Assembly (NCBI RefSeq): GCF_037860835.1
Contig: NZ_JBBEOG010000003.1
Coordinates: 434,001 to 498,000 of the forward strand
Length of the DNA stretch: 64,000 nt
Source: Aquipuribacter nitratireducens
GTDB taxonomy: Bacteria > Actinomycetota > Actinomycetes > Actinomycetales > JBBAYJ01
Reading direction: 5' to 3'
Shown: positions 9,183-17,397 of the stretch, piece by piece
Layout: each line of letters begins with the position of its first letter
Numbering within the stretch: the first letter of the stretch is position 1
The notes under the pieces: generated by a model
Databases searched by the model: none
The model's input: only the letters and a program-made list of their open reading frames with translations
Told to the model about the DNA's origin: nothing
Program-made: the position numbers and the translations under genes

Positions 9183-9677
9183 CTAGCGGCGCACGACGAC
9201 GGTCCCCGCTGCGCGGTCGTGCAACCCGCGGGAGTCCTCGTCGAGGACCACGGCGGGCACGACGAGCGCGAGCAGGAGCGTGCGGACCAGCGCCGGCAGC
9301 GGACCCACGGCCGAACCGTCCGGTCGCACGACGACGAGGCCGAGCACGCGGTGACCCACCGCGGTGCCGATCGTCCCGACGAGCAGCACCTGGACGACGA
9401 CGAACACCACGAGCGGACCGAAGGAGCCGAGGCCGTCGAGGAACGCCCCCGCGACGAGGACGGCGAGGAGCCAGTCGACGAGCAGGGCGAGGGCACGGCG
9501 CCCGACGCCCGCGACCGAGCCCGGTCCCTCCGCCGGACGCCCGAGACGCTGACCCGGGTACGCCTGCGTGCTCTCGCGCGGCCCCCCGGGTCCGCTCAGC
9601 CAGCCACCGAGGGCCCCCCGTCGGGCGGACCCGTCGTCCCCGTCGCCGTCCGCGCTGCCGTCCCGTCCGGTCGCCAC
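9183..9677 (-). CDS. RDD family membrane protein
   Basis: A 164-residue protein with a hydrophilic, Gly- and Pro-rich N-terminus of about 60 residues. An RDD domain follows: RRALALLVDWLLAVLVAG as the first helix, then VVFVVVQVLLVGTIGTAVGHRVLGL, and a final helix before GLHDRAAGTVVVRR. The family is named for conserved Arg-Asp-Asp positions; here the first helix has R and D as usual. TAGGCT lies 6 nt before the GTG at 9677, suggesting a leaderless start diverging from glnA1. The M. tuberculosis counterpart sits at the same place (Rv2219A). Function unknown. Confidence 0.85.
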   Translation of the reverse strand: MATGRDGSADGDGDDGSARRGALGGWLSGPGGPRESTQAYPGQRLGRPAEGPGSVAGVGRRALALLVDWLLAVLVAGAFLDGLGSFGPLVVFVVVQVLLVGTIGTAVGHRVLGLVVVRPDGSAVGPLPALVRTLLLALVVPAVVLDEDSRGLHDRAAGTVVVRR

Positions 9678-9727
9678 CGGTCCAGCCTACGGAGCCGTCA
9701 CACGGCTGTGACGGGCGCCCGCCGCTC

Positions 9728-9765
9728 GTCACGTGCCCGAAACACACGGGACACGGTGGCGACAC
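9728..9765 (+). promoter_or_regulatory. GlnR-type operator of glnA1
   Basis: Four half-sites with exact 6-nt spacers: GTCAC (9728), GAAAC (9739), GACAC (9750) and GACAC (9761). This is the a1-b1-a2-b2 arrangement (GTNAC-N6-GAAAC repeated) described for GlnR at Streptomyces glnA. It ends 10 nt before a -10 box. Confidence 0.8.
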
Positions 9766-9775
9766 CGCCCGTGTC

Positions 9776-9781
9776 TAGCGT
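9776..9781 (+). promoter_or_regulatory. -10 box of glnA1 promoter
   Basis: TAGCGT lies 94 nt before the glnA1 start and just downstream of the GlnR-type operator. Unlike most neighbours, glnA1 therefore has a leader of about 90 nt with a ribosome site (AGGAGATCAG before the ATG). Confidence 0.6.
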
Positions 9782-9879
9782 GCCGGTCGACGCCGTGATC
9801 CGTACCGTGCCCCGCGAACCCGCTGCGCACGCCGTCCGGTGTGCACCCTGCCCGAGCACCGCCTGCGACAGGAGATCAG

Positions 9880-11304
9880 ATGTTCAGCTCCGCCGACGAG
9901 GTCCTCAAGTACATCGCCGACGAGGGCGTCGAGTTCGTCGACGTCCGCTTCTGCGACCTGCCCGGCATCATGCAGCACTTCACGATGCCCGCCGCCGCCT
10001 TCGACGCCTCGGCGTTCGAGGACGGGCAGATGTTCGACGGCTCGTCCATCCGCGGCTTCCAGGCGATCCACGAGTCCGACATGAAGCTCATCCCGGACCC
10101 CGCGACCGCCTACGTCGACCCGTACCGCAGCGCCAAGACGCTCGTCATCACCCACTCGATCGTCGACCCCTTCACGAGCGAGCCGTACAGCCGTGACCCG
10201 CGTGTCGTCGCCGCGAAGGCCGAGGCGTACCTCAAGGGCACCGGCATCGCCGACACCGCGTTCTTCGGCCCCGAGGCGGAGTTCTACGTCTTCGACGACG
10301 TGCGGTTCGAGACGAAGCAGAACACCGGCTACTACGAGATCGACTCCATCGAGGCGCAGTGGAACACCGCGCGCCAGGAGGAGGGTGGCAACCGCGGCTA
10401 CAAGACCCGGTACAAGTCCGGGTACTTCCCGGTCTCCCCTACCGACCACTTCGCCGACATGCGCGACGACATGGTCCGCACGCTGACGCAGGTCGGTCTC
10501 GAGGTCGAGCGTGCGCACCACGAGGTCGGCGCCGCCGGTCAGGCGGAGATCAACTACAAGTTCAACACGCTGCTCCACGCCGCCGACGACCTCATGAAGT
10601 TCAAGTACGTCATCAAGAACACGGCGTGGAAGCACGGCAAGACCGCGACGTTCATGCCGAAGCCCGTCTTCGGCGACAACGGCTCGGGCATGCACGCGCA
10701 CCAGTCGCTGTGGAAGGACGGCGAGCCGCTGTTCTTCGACGAGTCCGGCTACGGCGGGCTGTCCGACACAGCCCGCTGGTACATCGGCGGCATCCTCGCC
10801 CACGCCCCCGCACTGCTGGCGTTCACCAACCCGACCGTCAACAGCTACCACCGCCTCGTGCCGGGCTTCGAGGCACCCGTCAACCTCGTGTACTCCGCGC
10901 GCAACCGCTCTGCGGCGATCCGCGTGCCGATCACCGGCTCCTCGCCGAAGGCCAAGCGGATCGAGTTCCGGGCGCCCGACCCCTCGAGCAACCCGTACCT
11001 CGCGTTCGCGGCCATGCTCATGGCCGGCATCGACGGGATCAAGAACCGCATCGAACCCGCGGCCCCGGTCGACAAGGACCTCTACGAGCTGCCGCCCGAG
11101 GAGCACGCGAACATCCCGCAGGTGCCGACGACGCTGCCCGAGGTCCTCAGGGCCCTGCAGGAGGACCACGACTTCCTCACCGAGGGCGACGTCTTCACCT
11201 CCGACCTCATCGAGACGTGGGTCGAGTGGAAGACCGAGAACGAGGTGCTGCCGATCCAGTCGCGGCCGCACCCCCACGAGTTCGAGCTGTACTACGACAT
11301 CTGA
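9880..11304 (+). CDS. glnA: Glutamine synthetase, type I (GlnA1)
   Basis: The 474-residue enzyme condenses glutamate and ammonia with ATP and forms a dodecamer in the cytoplasm. The N-terminal loop region has [10 protein letters not shown], the metal and glutamate site has [13 protein letters not shown], and the ATP and substrate region has [14 protein letters not shown]. The adenylylation tyrosine is present in [10 protein letters not shown] (about residue 402), so activity can be modified by GlnE, encoded on the minus strand at 49775-52849. The ATG is preceded by an AGGAG ribosome site. A GlnR-type operator indicates nitrogen control. A strong hairpin follows the gene. Confidence 0.97.
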   Translation: MFSSADEVLKYIADEGVEFVDVRFCDLPGIMQHFTMPAAAFDASAFEDGQMFDGSSIRGFQAIHESDMKLIPDPATAYVDPYRSAKTLVITHSIVDPFTSEPYSRDPRVVAAKAEAYLKGTGIADTAFFGPEAEFYVFDDVRFETKQNTGYYEIDSIEAQWNTARQEEGGNRGYKTRYKSGYFPVSPTDHFADMRDDMVRTLTQVGLEVERAHHEVGAAGQAEINYKFNTLLHAADDLMKFKYVIKNTAWKHGKTATFMPKPVFGDNGSGMHAHQSLWKDGEPLFFDESGYGGLSDTARWYIGGILAHAPALLAFTNPTVNSYHRLVPGFEAPVNLVYSARNRSAAIRVPITGSSPKAKRIEFRAPDPSSNPYLAFAAMLMAGIDGIKNRIEPAAPVDKDLYELPPEEHANIPQVPTTLPEVLRALQEDHDFLTEGDVFTSDLIETWVEWKTENEVLPIQSRPHPHEFELYYDI

Positions 11305-11345
11305 GGTCGGGTGTCGGCGCGCTGCCGACCTCGACGGGCGTCACA

Positions 11346-11377
11346 GCGGAGCGGGTCCCTCACGGGGCCCGCTCCGC
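11346..11377. terminator. Strong hairpin between glnA1 and ggt
   Basis: A 14-bp stem (starting GCGGAGCGGG, ending CCCGCTCCGC) with one G-T wobble and a TCAC loop lies between the convergent glnA1 and ggt genes. It can serve both strands. Confidence 0.75.
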
Positions 11378-11400
11378 CGCGTTCCGGGCGGACGCTGCGG

Positions 11401-13185
11401 TCAGCGACCGCCGACCGTGCCGTCGCGGCGATGGTCGGCACCACCGACCAGCCCGTCGTCCGTCACCTGGATGACCGACAGGCCGCTCGTCAGCGTCCCG
11501 ATGCTCACGGGGTGCCCGCGAGCCTCGAGCGCGGCGGCGAGCGCCTCCACGTCGTAGTCGAGCGTCACCCCGGGGATCGGCGCCTCGAGGTTCGTCGCGC
11601 CGTTGCGGTTCTGGTGGTGCGGCACGTCGACGGCGGTCTGCGGGTCGAGGCCGAAGTCGAGGACGTTGACGATCGACTGCGCCGTGTAGCCGATGATCGA
11701 GGACCCGCCGGGCGACCCGGTGACGAGCTCGAGGTCGCCCGCGGGGTCGAACACGATCGTCGGCGACATCGAGCTGCGCGGCCGCTTGCCGGGCTCCACG
11801 CGGTTGGCGACGGGGACGCCGTCCGCACCGACCGGGGCGAAGCTGAAGTCGGTGAGCTCGTTGTTCAGCAGGAACCCGCCACCGGGGACCATCACCCCGT
11901 TACCGAACGACGACTCGATGGTCGTCGTCATCGACAGGGCGTTGCCGTACCGGTCGACGATCGAGACGTGGCTCGTGCCGGCGCCCTCGTCGTTCGTCTG
12001 CGGCGCGGTCGGGTCGAACTCCCCCGGCGGCGTCCCCGGCGCGGCGGTGCCCATGTCCATGTCGGTGATGAGCGCGGCGCGGGAGGCGAGGTAGTCCTCG
12101 TCGAGCATGCCCTCGACCGGCACCGTGACGTAGTCCGTGTCGCCGACGTAGAGGTTCCGGTCGGCGAAGGCGAGGCGTCCGGCCTGCGCGAAGAGGTGGA
12201 CGAACTCCTCGCCCAGCGGGTCCTCGCCCAGGTCGACGTTCTCCAGGATGCCGAGGATCTGGCCCACGGCGAGCGCGCCGGAGGACGGCGGCCCCATCCC
12301 GCACACCTCGTGGCCGCGGTAGTCGTGGCACACCGGCTCCCGCTCGACGACCTCGTACGCGGCCAGGTCTGCGAGCGTCATGTCGCCGGGGATGGCGGGG
12401 TCGGTCGTGACGGCCTCGACGACGGCGTCGGCCAGGTCGCCGGTGTAGAAGCCGGCGGCCCCCTGCGATCGCAGCGTTCGGAGCGTGTCGGCGTAGTCGG
12501 GGTTCTGCACGCGCGTGCCGGCCGGCACGGCGGCGCAGTCGGTCGCGCTGCCGTTCGTGAAGTACTCGAAGGCCGTGGGGTCCCGGAAGAACAGCCGGTC
12601 CGTGCAGCTGGGGTTGAGCGCCAGCAGCGAGTTCACCTGGTCCGCGGTGCGGTCCGTCACCGCGTAGCCGCCCTGGGCCAGCCGGATGCCGTCGGTGAAG
12701 AGCGTCGGCCAGGGCCGCTGCCCCTGCTCGTCGTGCAGCGTCTCCATGAGCATCGGCGTGCCGGGCACGCCGACGGACAGTCCGGACTGCCAGGCCGTGA
12801 CGAAGGAGAGCCCCGCGAAACGGTCCTCCGTCGCCGCCATCGGTGCCGTCTCCCGGGCGTCGTACGTCGTGACCTCGCCGGTGTCGGCGTCGTACCAGAC
12901 GGCGAATGCACCGCCGCCGAGCCCGCTCGACTGCGGCTCCACGAGGCCGAGGACCGCCTGTACCGCGACGGCGGCGTCGGCCGCGGTCCCGCCCTGCCGC
13001 AGCACCTTGACGCCGGCCGCCGTGGCGAGCGGGTTGGCCGTCACGACCATCTCCCGCTGTGTCGTGACCGGACCGTCCGTCGGCGCGGGTGGTCGCGCAC
13101 CTGCGGGGGCAGAGGTGAGGGCGAGCGCTCCCACCGCCATCACCACGGCTGTGGCACCGGACACCGTTCGTCGCGTGACTGTCAT
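11401..13185 (-). CDS. ggt: Gamma-glutamyltransferase, exported
   Basis: A 594-residue secreted gamma-glutamyltransferase, which cleaves gamma-glutamyl bonds such as those of glutathione or mycothiol derivatives. The N-terminal signal peptide (RRT, hydrophobic core, ASP-AGA cleavage region near residue 30) has an RR pair, but the full Tat motif is not clear. The proenzyme cleavage and nucleophile motif GTSHVSIVD places the catalytic threonine at about residue 404. LSMTTTIESSFGNG and the SPGGSSII oxyanion segment follow. A ribosome site AGGAGGT lies 7 nt before the ATG. Length is normal. The gene stands alone between convergent glnA1 and a 266-nt repeat-bearing space. Confidence 0.93.
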   Translation of the reverse strand: MTVTRRTVSGATAVVMAVGALALTSAPAGARPPAPTDGPVTTQREMVVTANPLATAAGVKVLRQGGTAADAAVAVQAVLGLVEPQSSGLGGGAFAVWYDADTGEVTTYDARETAPMAATEDRFAGLSFVTAWQSGLSVGVPGTPMLMETLHDEQGQRPWPTLFTDGIRLAQGGYAVTDRTADQVNSLLALNPSCTDRLFFRDPTAFEYFTNGSATDCAAVPAGTRVQNPDYADTLRTLRSQGAAGFYTGDLADAVVEAVTTDPAIPGDMTLADLAAYEVVEREPVCHDYRGHEVCGMGPPSSGALAVGQILGILENVDLGEDPLGEEFVHLFAQAGRLAFADRNLYVGDTDYVTVPVEGMLDEDYLASRAALITDMDMGTAAPGTPPGEFDPTAPQTNDEGAGTSHVSIVDRYGNALSMTTTIESSFGNGVMVPGGGFLLNNELTDFSFAPVGADGVPVANRVEPGKRPRSSMSPTIVFDPAGDLELVTGSPGGSSIIGYTAQSIVNVLDFGLDPQTAVDVPHHQNRNGATNLEAPIPGVTLDYDVEALAAALEARGHPVSIGTLTSGLSVIQVTDDGLVGGADHRRDGTVGGR

Positions 13186-13308
13186 CGCCGACCTCCTCGT
13201 CGCGCCGTCTCGGGGCGAATGGGACGTTAGCCGCGATCCGGAGCGCTGCCCAGGGTGGTGGGCGCGCGTCGGGGCTGAGGGCGACTCCGCGCTCGGGATC
13301 GGCGGTGG

Positions 13309-13343
13309 CCGCGCCACGACGTCCGGGAACCGGACCCAACGGC
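13309..13343. repeat. 35-bp direct repeat, copy 1
   Basis: This copy starts CCGCGCCACGACGTC and ends CGGACCCAACGGC. It matches the copy at 13361 in 33 of 35 positions. It lies in the space upstream of ggt. Confidence 0.75.
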
Positions 13344-13360
13344 CACGCCACCGACACCCG

Positions 13361-13395
13361 CCGCGCCACGACGTACGGAAACCGGACCCAACGGC
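13361..13395. repeat. 35-bp direct repeat, copy 2
   Basis: Second copy, 52 nt after the first; it differs by C to A and G to A at positions 15 and 19. Read on the minus strand, both copies carry GTCCGGTTYCC. I see no further copies in this window. Function unknown; it could be part of a dispersed intergenic element. Confidence 0.75.
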
Positions 13396-13451
13396 ATCGG
13401 CCCCGCGTGCCGGCCGCGCTGGATCGACACAAGCGTCCGCGCGTTCCGGTG

Positions 13452-14405
13452 TCAGTGGGCGGGCTGCCCCCCACGTCCGCCCCGGAGCCGCCTCACGGCT
13501 GTCATCGCCGCGACGAGGACGGCACCGGCGACCGCCCCGAGCAGTGCGGAGCCCAGCGTGTTCGTCAGCCACGCGAGGACGCCACCGACGGCGCCCGTCG
13601 CCTCGCGGACGGCCTCCTCCGCGGTGTGCACGACGTCGTACGGCCACGGCACGCCGAGCTCCTCGAGCCCGACGAGCAGGATGTGGCCACCGACCCACAG
13701 CATCGCCACGATGCCGACGGTCGACAGCAGCGCGAGCACCTTCGGCATGCCGGCGACGAGGCCGCGGCCCACGCGTCGGGCGCCGGCGCTCTCGCGCTCC
13801 GCGAGGCGCAGCCCGAAGTCGTCCATCTTCACGATGAGGGCGACGACCCCGTAGACGAGCGCCGTGATGCCGAGCGCCACGACGAGCAGGATCACCGCAC
13901 GCGACACGAGCGGCTCCGAGGCCACCTCGTCGAGCGCGATGACCATGATCTCCGCGGAGAGGATGAAGTCGGTCCGGACCGCGCCGCGCACCACCGTGGC
14001 CTCGTGGTCCGGGCCCACCGCCGCGGCCGGCGCAGCGGGAGCCTCGTGGTGGGCGAGCTTCTCCCAGATCTTCTCCGCCCCCTCGTACGACAGGTAGAGG
14101 CCGCCGAGCATGAGGATCGGGGTCAGCAGCCACGGGAGGAACTGGCTGAGCAGCAACGCCACCGGCAGGATGACGAGCACCTTGTTGATCAAGGAGCCTC
14201 GCGCGATCCTGCCGATGATCGGCAGCTCGCGCTGTGCCGCGAGACCGTGGACGTAGCGGGGTGTCACGGCGGTGTCGTCGACGACGACACCGGCCGCCTT
14301 CGCGCTGGCCCGCCCGGCAGCGAGCCCCACGTCGTCCACGGACGCCGCCGCGAGCTTCGCGAGCGCGGCCACGTCGTCGAGCAGCGCGACGAGTCCACCC
14401 GGCAC
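13452..14405 (-). CDS. DUF808 family inner membrane protein
   Basis: A 317-residue membrane protein of the DUF808 (YedI-like) family. It begins PGGLVALLDDVAALAKLAAASVDDVGLAAGRASAKAAGVVVDDTAVTP-like, the characteristic start in which a possible phosphate- or cofactor-binding loop precedes the helices. It continues with LPIIGRIARGSLINK and about six hydrophobic segments, including GGLYLSYEGAEKIWEKL, and ends in a basic tail. The GTG at 14405 follows a GGAGGAG ribosome site. The function of the family is not established. The neighbours are universal stress genes transcribed in the same direction. Confidence 0.85.
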   Translation of the reverse strand: MPGGLVALLDDVAALAKLAAASVDDVGLAAGRASAKAAGVVVDDTAVTPRYVHGLAAQRELPIIGRIARGSLINKVLVILPVALLLSQFLPWLLTPILMLGGLYLSYEGAEKIWEKLAHHEAPAAPAAAVGPDHEATVVRGAVRTDFILSAEIMVIALDEVASEPLVSRAVILLVVALGITALVYGVVALIVKMDDFGLRLAERESAGARRVGRGLVAGMPKVLALLSTVGIVAMLWVGGHILLVGLEELGVPWPYDVVHTAEEAVREATGAVGGVLAWLTNTLGSALLGAVAGAVLVAAMTAVRRLRGGRGGQPAH

Positions 14406-14471
14406 GGCATCTCCTCCCGCTCCTGCGGGCCGTCACCGACCGACCCGCGTGACGGGAGCGTAGGGCGTCAG

Positions 14472-14936
14472 TCAGCCATCAGCCGCAGGTCGCGCGTCCT
14501 GCACCACGAGGACGCTCGTGGTCGCGTGGGCGGCGACCCGCGCCGAGACGCTGCCGCGGAGGAAGCGGTGCACCGCGCCGAGGCCGCGGCCGCCGACCAC
14601 GACGAGGTCGGCGTGCTCGCGCTCGCTGACGTCGAGGACGGCCTTCGCGGGGTCGTCGGCGACGACGTGGCCGACGCAGCCGACCCCGTGCGCGCGGAGC
14701 CGTGCGAGCGCGGCCTGCTGCCGCTCGGTCTCGGTCGCGTGGGGGTCCCACACCCAGCGGTACTCCTCGGGCAGCTCGTCGAGGCGACGCATGACGTCGC
14801 TCACCGGAACGGGGTGGTAGGCGGTGACCACGTGGACCGTGCCGCCGTCCGCCACCTCGTCCGCTGCCGCGGCCACCGCCCGGTCGGCGTCGGGTGAGCC
14901 GTCGTAGCCCACGACCACGGTCCGGTACGCCACCAC
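14472..14936 (-). CDS. Universal stress protein (copy 1)
   Basis: A 154-residue single-domain UspA protein. It starts YRTVVVGYDGSPDADRAV (strand 1 and nucleotide-contacting Asp) and ends with VVVGGRGLGAVHRFLRGSVSARVAAHATTSVLVV, the GxxGxGxxxxGS-type ATP-binding motif. Its sequence is clearly paralogous to the next gene upstream, whose stop lies 1 nt before this start, so the pair is a tandem duplication in one operon. Usp proteins bind ATP and help cells survive growth arrest and hypoxia. A DevR-type box upstream of the pair suggests such control. Confidence 0.9.
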   Translation of the reverse strand: MVAYRTVVVGYDGSPDADRAVAAAADEVADGGTVHVVTAYHPVPVSDVMRRLDELPEEYRWVWDPHATETERQQAALARLRAHGVGCVGHVVADDPAKAVLDVSEREHADLVVVGGRGLGAVHRFLRGSVSARVAAHATTSVLVVQDARPAADG

Positions 14937-14937
14937 G

Positions 14938-15393
14938 TCAGTCCCCCTCGGCTCGCGGCTCGTGCACGACGAGGACGCTGACCGGGGCGTGCGACGCCAC
15001 GCGAGCCGCGACGCTCCCGCGGACGAACCGCCGGGAGCCGCCTCGCCCACGACCACCGACGACGACGAGGTCGGCGTGCTCGCGGCGGGCGACGTCGAGG
15101 ATCGCCGCGGCGGCGCCGTCGGGCACGAGGTGCCCCTCGCACGCGACCCCTTGTCGCCGCAGCCGCTTGAGCGCGACGCGCTGCCGGGCTGCCTCGACGC
15201 CGTGCGGGTCACCGGCGACGGGCCCGGCACCGACCAGCTCCGTGGGCAGCAGGACGTCACCGACCGGCGACGGCACGAAGGCCGTCACGACATGGACGGT
15301 CCCGCCCTCGCTCACCTCGTCGGCGGCCGCGTCGACCGCCCTCTCGGCGTCGTCCGACCCGTCGTAGCCGACGACCACCGTGCGGTACTCCAT
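14938..15393 (-). CDS. Universal stress protein (copy 2)
   Basis: A 151-residue UspA-fold protein, first gene of a two-gene operon with its paralogue. It starts MEYRTVVVGYDGSDDAERAVDAAADEV-like and ends with GGRGRGGSRRFVRGSVAARVA, the ATP-binding loop. The central region differs from copy 1 (LLPTELVGAGPVAGDPHG), suggesting that the two copies have different partners. A GAGAGGAG ribosome site precedes the ATG. A GGGAC-N4-GTCC box lies 82 nt upstream. Confidence 0.9.
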   Translation of the reverse strand: MEYRTVVVGYDGSDDAERAVDAAADEVSEGGTVHVVTAFVPSPVGDVLLPTELVGAGPVAGDPHGVEAARQRVALKRLRRQGVACEGHLVPDGAAAAILDVARREHADLVVVGGRGRGGSRRFVRGSVAARVASHAPVSVLVVHEPRAEGD

Positions 15394-15474
15394 CGTCCGC
15401 TCCTCTCCGTGGACGCGTGCGTCCCGGCGGGGACCCGACACCGTCGAGCCTGCCCCCGCACGGCGGGAGCGCCA

Positions 15475-15488
15475 CGGACGTTGGTCCC
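15475..15488 (-). promoter_or_regulatory. DevR/DosR-type box upstream of usp operon
   Basis: On the minus strand GGGACCAACGTCCG matches the GGGAC-N4-GTCCC core bound by DevR/DosR regulators, with one change in the last base. It lies 82 nt upstream of the Usp pair. Confidence 0.55.
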
Positions 15489-15545
15489 GCATCGGCCGGC
15501 GGGACGGGCCGTGTGCCCGGTACGCCGGTCGTGCACCCGGGCGGC

Positions 15546-15730
15546 TCAGCTCGCGTCGACTCCCGGCGGCGTGACGACGCGGACCTGCACCCGGCCGTCG
15601 TCCTCGCGGACCTCGAAGCGGGGCTGCGGCGACACCGCGGGCCCGCGACCGGCTCGCCGTCGAGCCGGAAGGTGCTCGCGTGCCACCGGAGCACCCCCTC
15701 ATCCGGGCACCGGAACCGCCCGGCCGCCAC
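15546..15730 (-). pseudogene. Small hypothetical gene, probably frameshifted
   Basis: From GTG at 15730 the frame reads VAAGRFRCPDEGVLRWH and on to FRLDGEPVAGP. It then loses coding character. Adding one base near 15630 gives AVSPQPRFEVREDDGRVQVRVV and a stop at 15546, a protein-like acidic tail. The joined product would be 61 residues. I do not recognise the family. The split could be a sequencing error, and the whole call rests on composition only. It would be the second gene after the 51-residue basic protein. Confidence 0.35.
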
Positions 15731-15765
15731 CCTGTGCGAGCGGCGACGGGCGGTCCCGGTCGGGG

Positions 15766-15921
15766 TCAGAGCCCCTTGCGTCGCAGCAGCCCGCTGAGCA
15801 GCCCGCCGCCCCGCGTCGCGCCTGTCGTGCCCGTGGTGCCGCGCGGGCGGCGACGCGCCGTGCCGCCGCCGGTCGACGCCGTGCGCCGGGCCGTGCCGAG
15901 AAGTCGTCCGATCATGCCCAT
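15766..15921 (-). CDS. Small basic protein (51 residues)
   Basis: A short gene below usual length limits, supported by a GGAGGACCC ribosome site directly before the ATG at 15921 and by its composition. The product begins MGMIGRLLGTARRTAS, has a Gly/Thr/Arg-rich middle (TTGTTGATRGGG) and ends GLLSGLLRRKGL. Both ends could form short amphipathic basic helices, and about one residue in five is arginine or lysine. There is no signal peptide or cysteine. It lies between the Usp operon and the decarboxylase, all on the same strand. No known family is recognised. Confidence 0.5.
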   Translation of the reverse strand: MGMIGRLLGTARRTASTGGGTARRRPRGTTGTTGATRGGGLLSGLLRRKGL

Positions 15922-15969
15922 GGGTCCTCCTGTGGTCCGGGTCGTGGACCGGCAGTACCCCGGTACACG

Positions 15970-17397
15970 TCACTCCACGCCTGTGACCACGCGGAGCGTC
16001 GAGAGCGTCGGGTCGGCGGCGTACGCGATCCGCACGCCGCTGCGCCGTGCGTGGGCCAGCGCGTCGAGGCTCGCCGCCGTCACCTGCTCCCCCGGCGCCA
16101 GGACCGGGATGCCCGGCGGGTACGGGGCCACGAGCTCCGCGCTCACGCGCCCGACCGCCGCCGGCAGCGGCACCACCTCGGACGCGGCGAAGAAGGCCTC
16201 GCGGGGCGGCACGACCGGCTCCGGCTCCACCTGGTAGACGGCCGCGCCGACGACGTCCCGCGGCAGGCGACGGTTCCGCTCGACCGACCGCGCGACGGCG
16301 TCCGCGAGCCGGTCGAGGGTGTCGGAGGTGTCCGCCAGCGACACGACCGCCACGAGGACGTCGCGGTCGGCGGACTCGACCGGCAGCCCGGCGTCGAGGA
16401 GGTCCCGCTCGACGGCGTTCCCGTCCGCTCCCGTCCCGGCCAGCAGCACGGTGAGCTTGAGCGGGTCGACCGCGGAGCCGTCGAGCACGACGAGGCCGTC
16501 GACGGTTCGGAGCCGGTCGCGGGCGGCTCGCGTGGCGGCGATCGCGGTCCCCAGCAGCTCCTCCCCGTCGCGGGCCAGCAGGGCGCGGGCGGCGTCGGTG
16601 CTCGCGAGGACCGCTCCCGCGGGGCTCGTCGTCGCCGTGGCCTCGACGCCCGCGTCGAGGCGGGCGGCGTCGACCCGCTCCGTGCGGGCGAGCACGAGCG
16701 CGGCCTGGCTCCACGCGGGCAGCGTCTTGTGGGCGCTCGTCACGACGACGTCCGCGCCGAGGTCGAGGGCGTGCCGGGGGAGCTCCGGGTGGAAGCCGAA
16801 GTGCGCGGCCCACGCGGCGTCGACCACGAGCGGCACCGCGTGGGCGTGCGCGGCCGCGGCGAGCCCGCCGACGTCGCCGACCGTGCCGACGTACGAGGGG
16901 TCGCCGACGAACACCGCCCGTGCCTCGGGATGCGCCTCCAGTGCCCGGCGCACCGCCTCCGCCGGTACCCCGAGCGGCAGCCCGGTCGCGGCGTCGACGT
17001 CGGGCCGCACCCACACCGGCGTCAGGCCCGCGAGCACGAGTCCGAGCAGGAGCGAGCGGTGGAGGGTGCGACTCACCACGACGGTGTCGCCGTCGCCCGC
17101 GACCGCGAGCGCGACGGCCTGGTTGGCGTGCGTCGCCCCGCCGGTGGAGAACCGGCAGACGTCGGCCCCCCACAGCCGGGCCGCGCGCGCCTCCGCGTCG
17201 GCGAGCAGCCCGCCCGTCAGCTTCATCGTGTCGAGCCCCGCGTACAGCGGGACGTCGCCCGCGACGACGTCCCCGACGAGGTCGGTGCGCTGCTTGTGCC
17301 CGGGGATCGTGAACGGCGTGGGAGGCCGCTCGCGGAACCGGAGCCAGGCGTCGAGCAGCGGCGCGTCCTCCCGCAGACCGCGCGGGTCAGTCGGCAC
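15970..17397 (-). CDS. Orn/Lys/Arg family PLP-dependent decarboxylase
   Basis: A 475-residue fold-type I PLP enzyme of the group III basic amino acid decarboxylases. It shows FTIPGHKQ near residue 30, the substrate loop FSTGGATHANQA, the VDAAWAAHFGFHP region with the aspartate that contacts the PLP ring, and the Schiff-base lysine at K224 in TSAHKTLPAWS. The C-terminal ELVAPYPPGIPVLAPGE segment is also typical of the family. Likely substrates are arginine, lysine or ornithine, which I cannot separate by eye. The GTG start overlaps the 3' end of the M20 deacylase by 11 nt, so the two are co-transcribed and perhaps act in one amino acid or polyamine pathway. Confidence 0.87.
   Translation of the reverse strand: MPTDPRGLREDAPLLDAWLRFRERPPTPFTIPGHKQRTDLVGDVVAGDVPLYAGLDTMKLTGGLLADAEARAARLWGADVCRFSTGGATHANQAVALAVAGDGDTVVVSRTLHRSLLLGLVLAGLTPVWVRPDVDAATGLPLGVPAEAVRRALEAHPEARAVFVGDPSYVGTVGDVGGLAAAAHAHAVPLVVDAAWAAHFGFHPELPRHALDLGADVVVTSAHKTLPAWSQAALVLARTERVDAARLDAGVEATATTSPAGAVLASTDAARALLARDGEELLGTAIAATRAARDRLRTVDGLVVLDGSAVDPLKLTVLLAGTGADGNAVERDLLDAGLPVESADRDVLVAVVSLADTSDTLDRLADAVARSVERNRRLPRDVVGAAVYQVEPEPVVPPREAFFAASEVVPLPAAVGRVSAELVAPYPPGIPVLAPGEQVTAASLDALAHARRSGVRIAYAADPTLSTLRVVTGVE

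Noticed and set aside
15421-15434. GTCCC-N4-GGGAC sequence near the usp promoter
   Set aside because: The half-sites are in the reverse order to a DevR-type box (GGGAC first), so it does not fit the motif.
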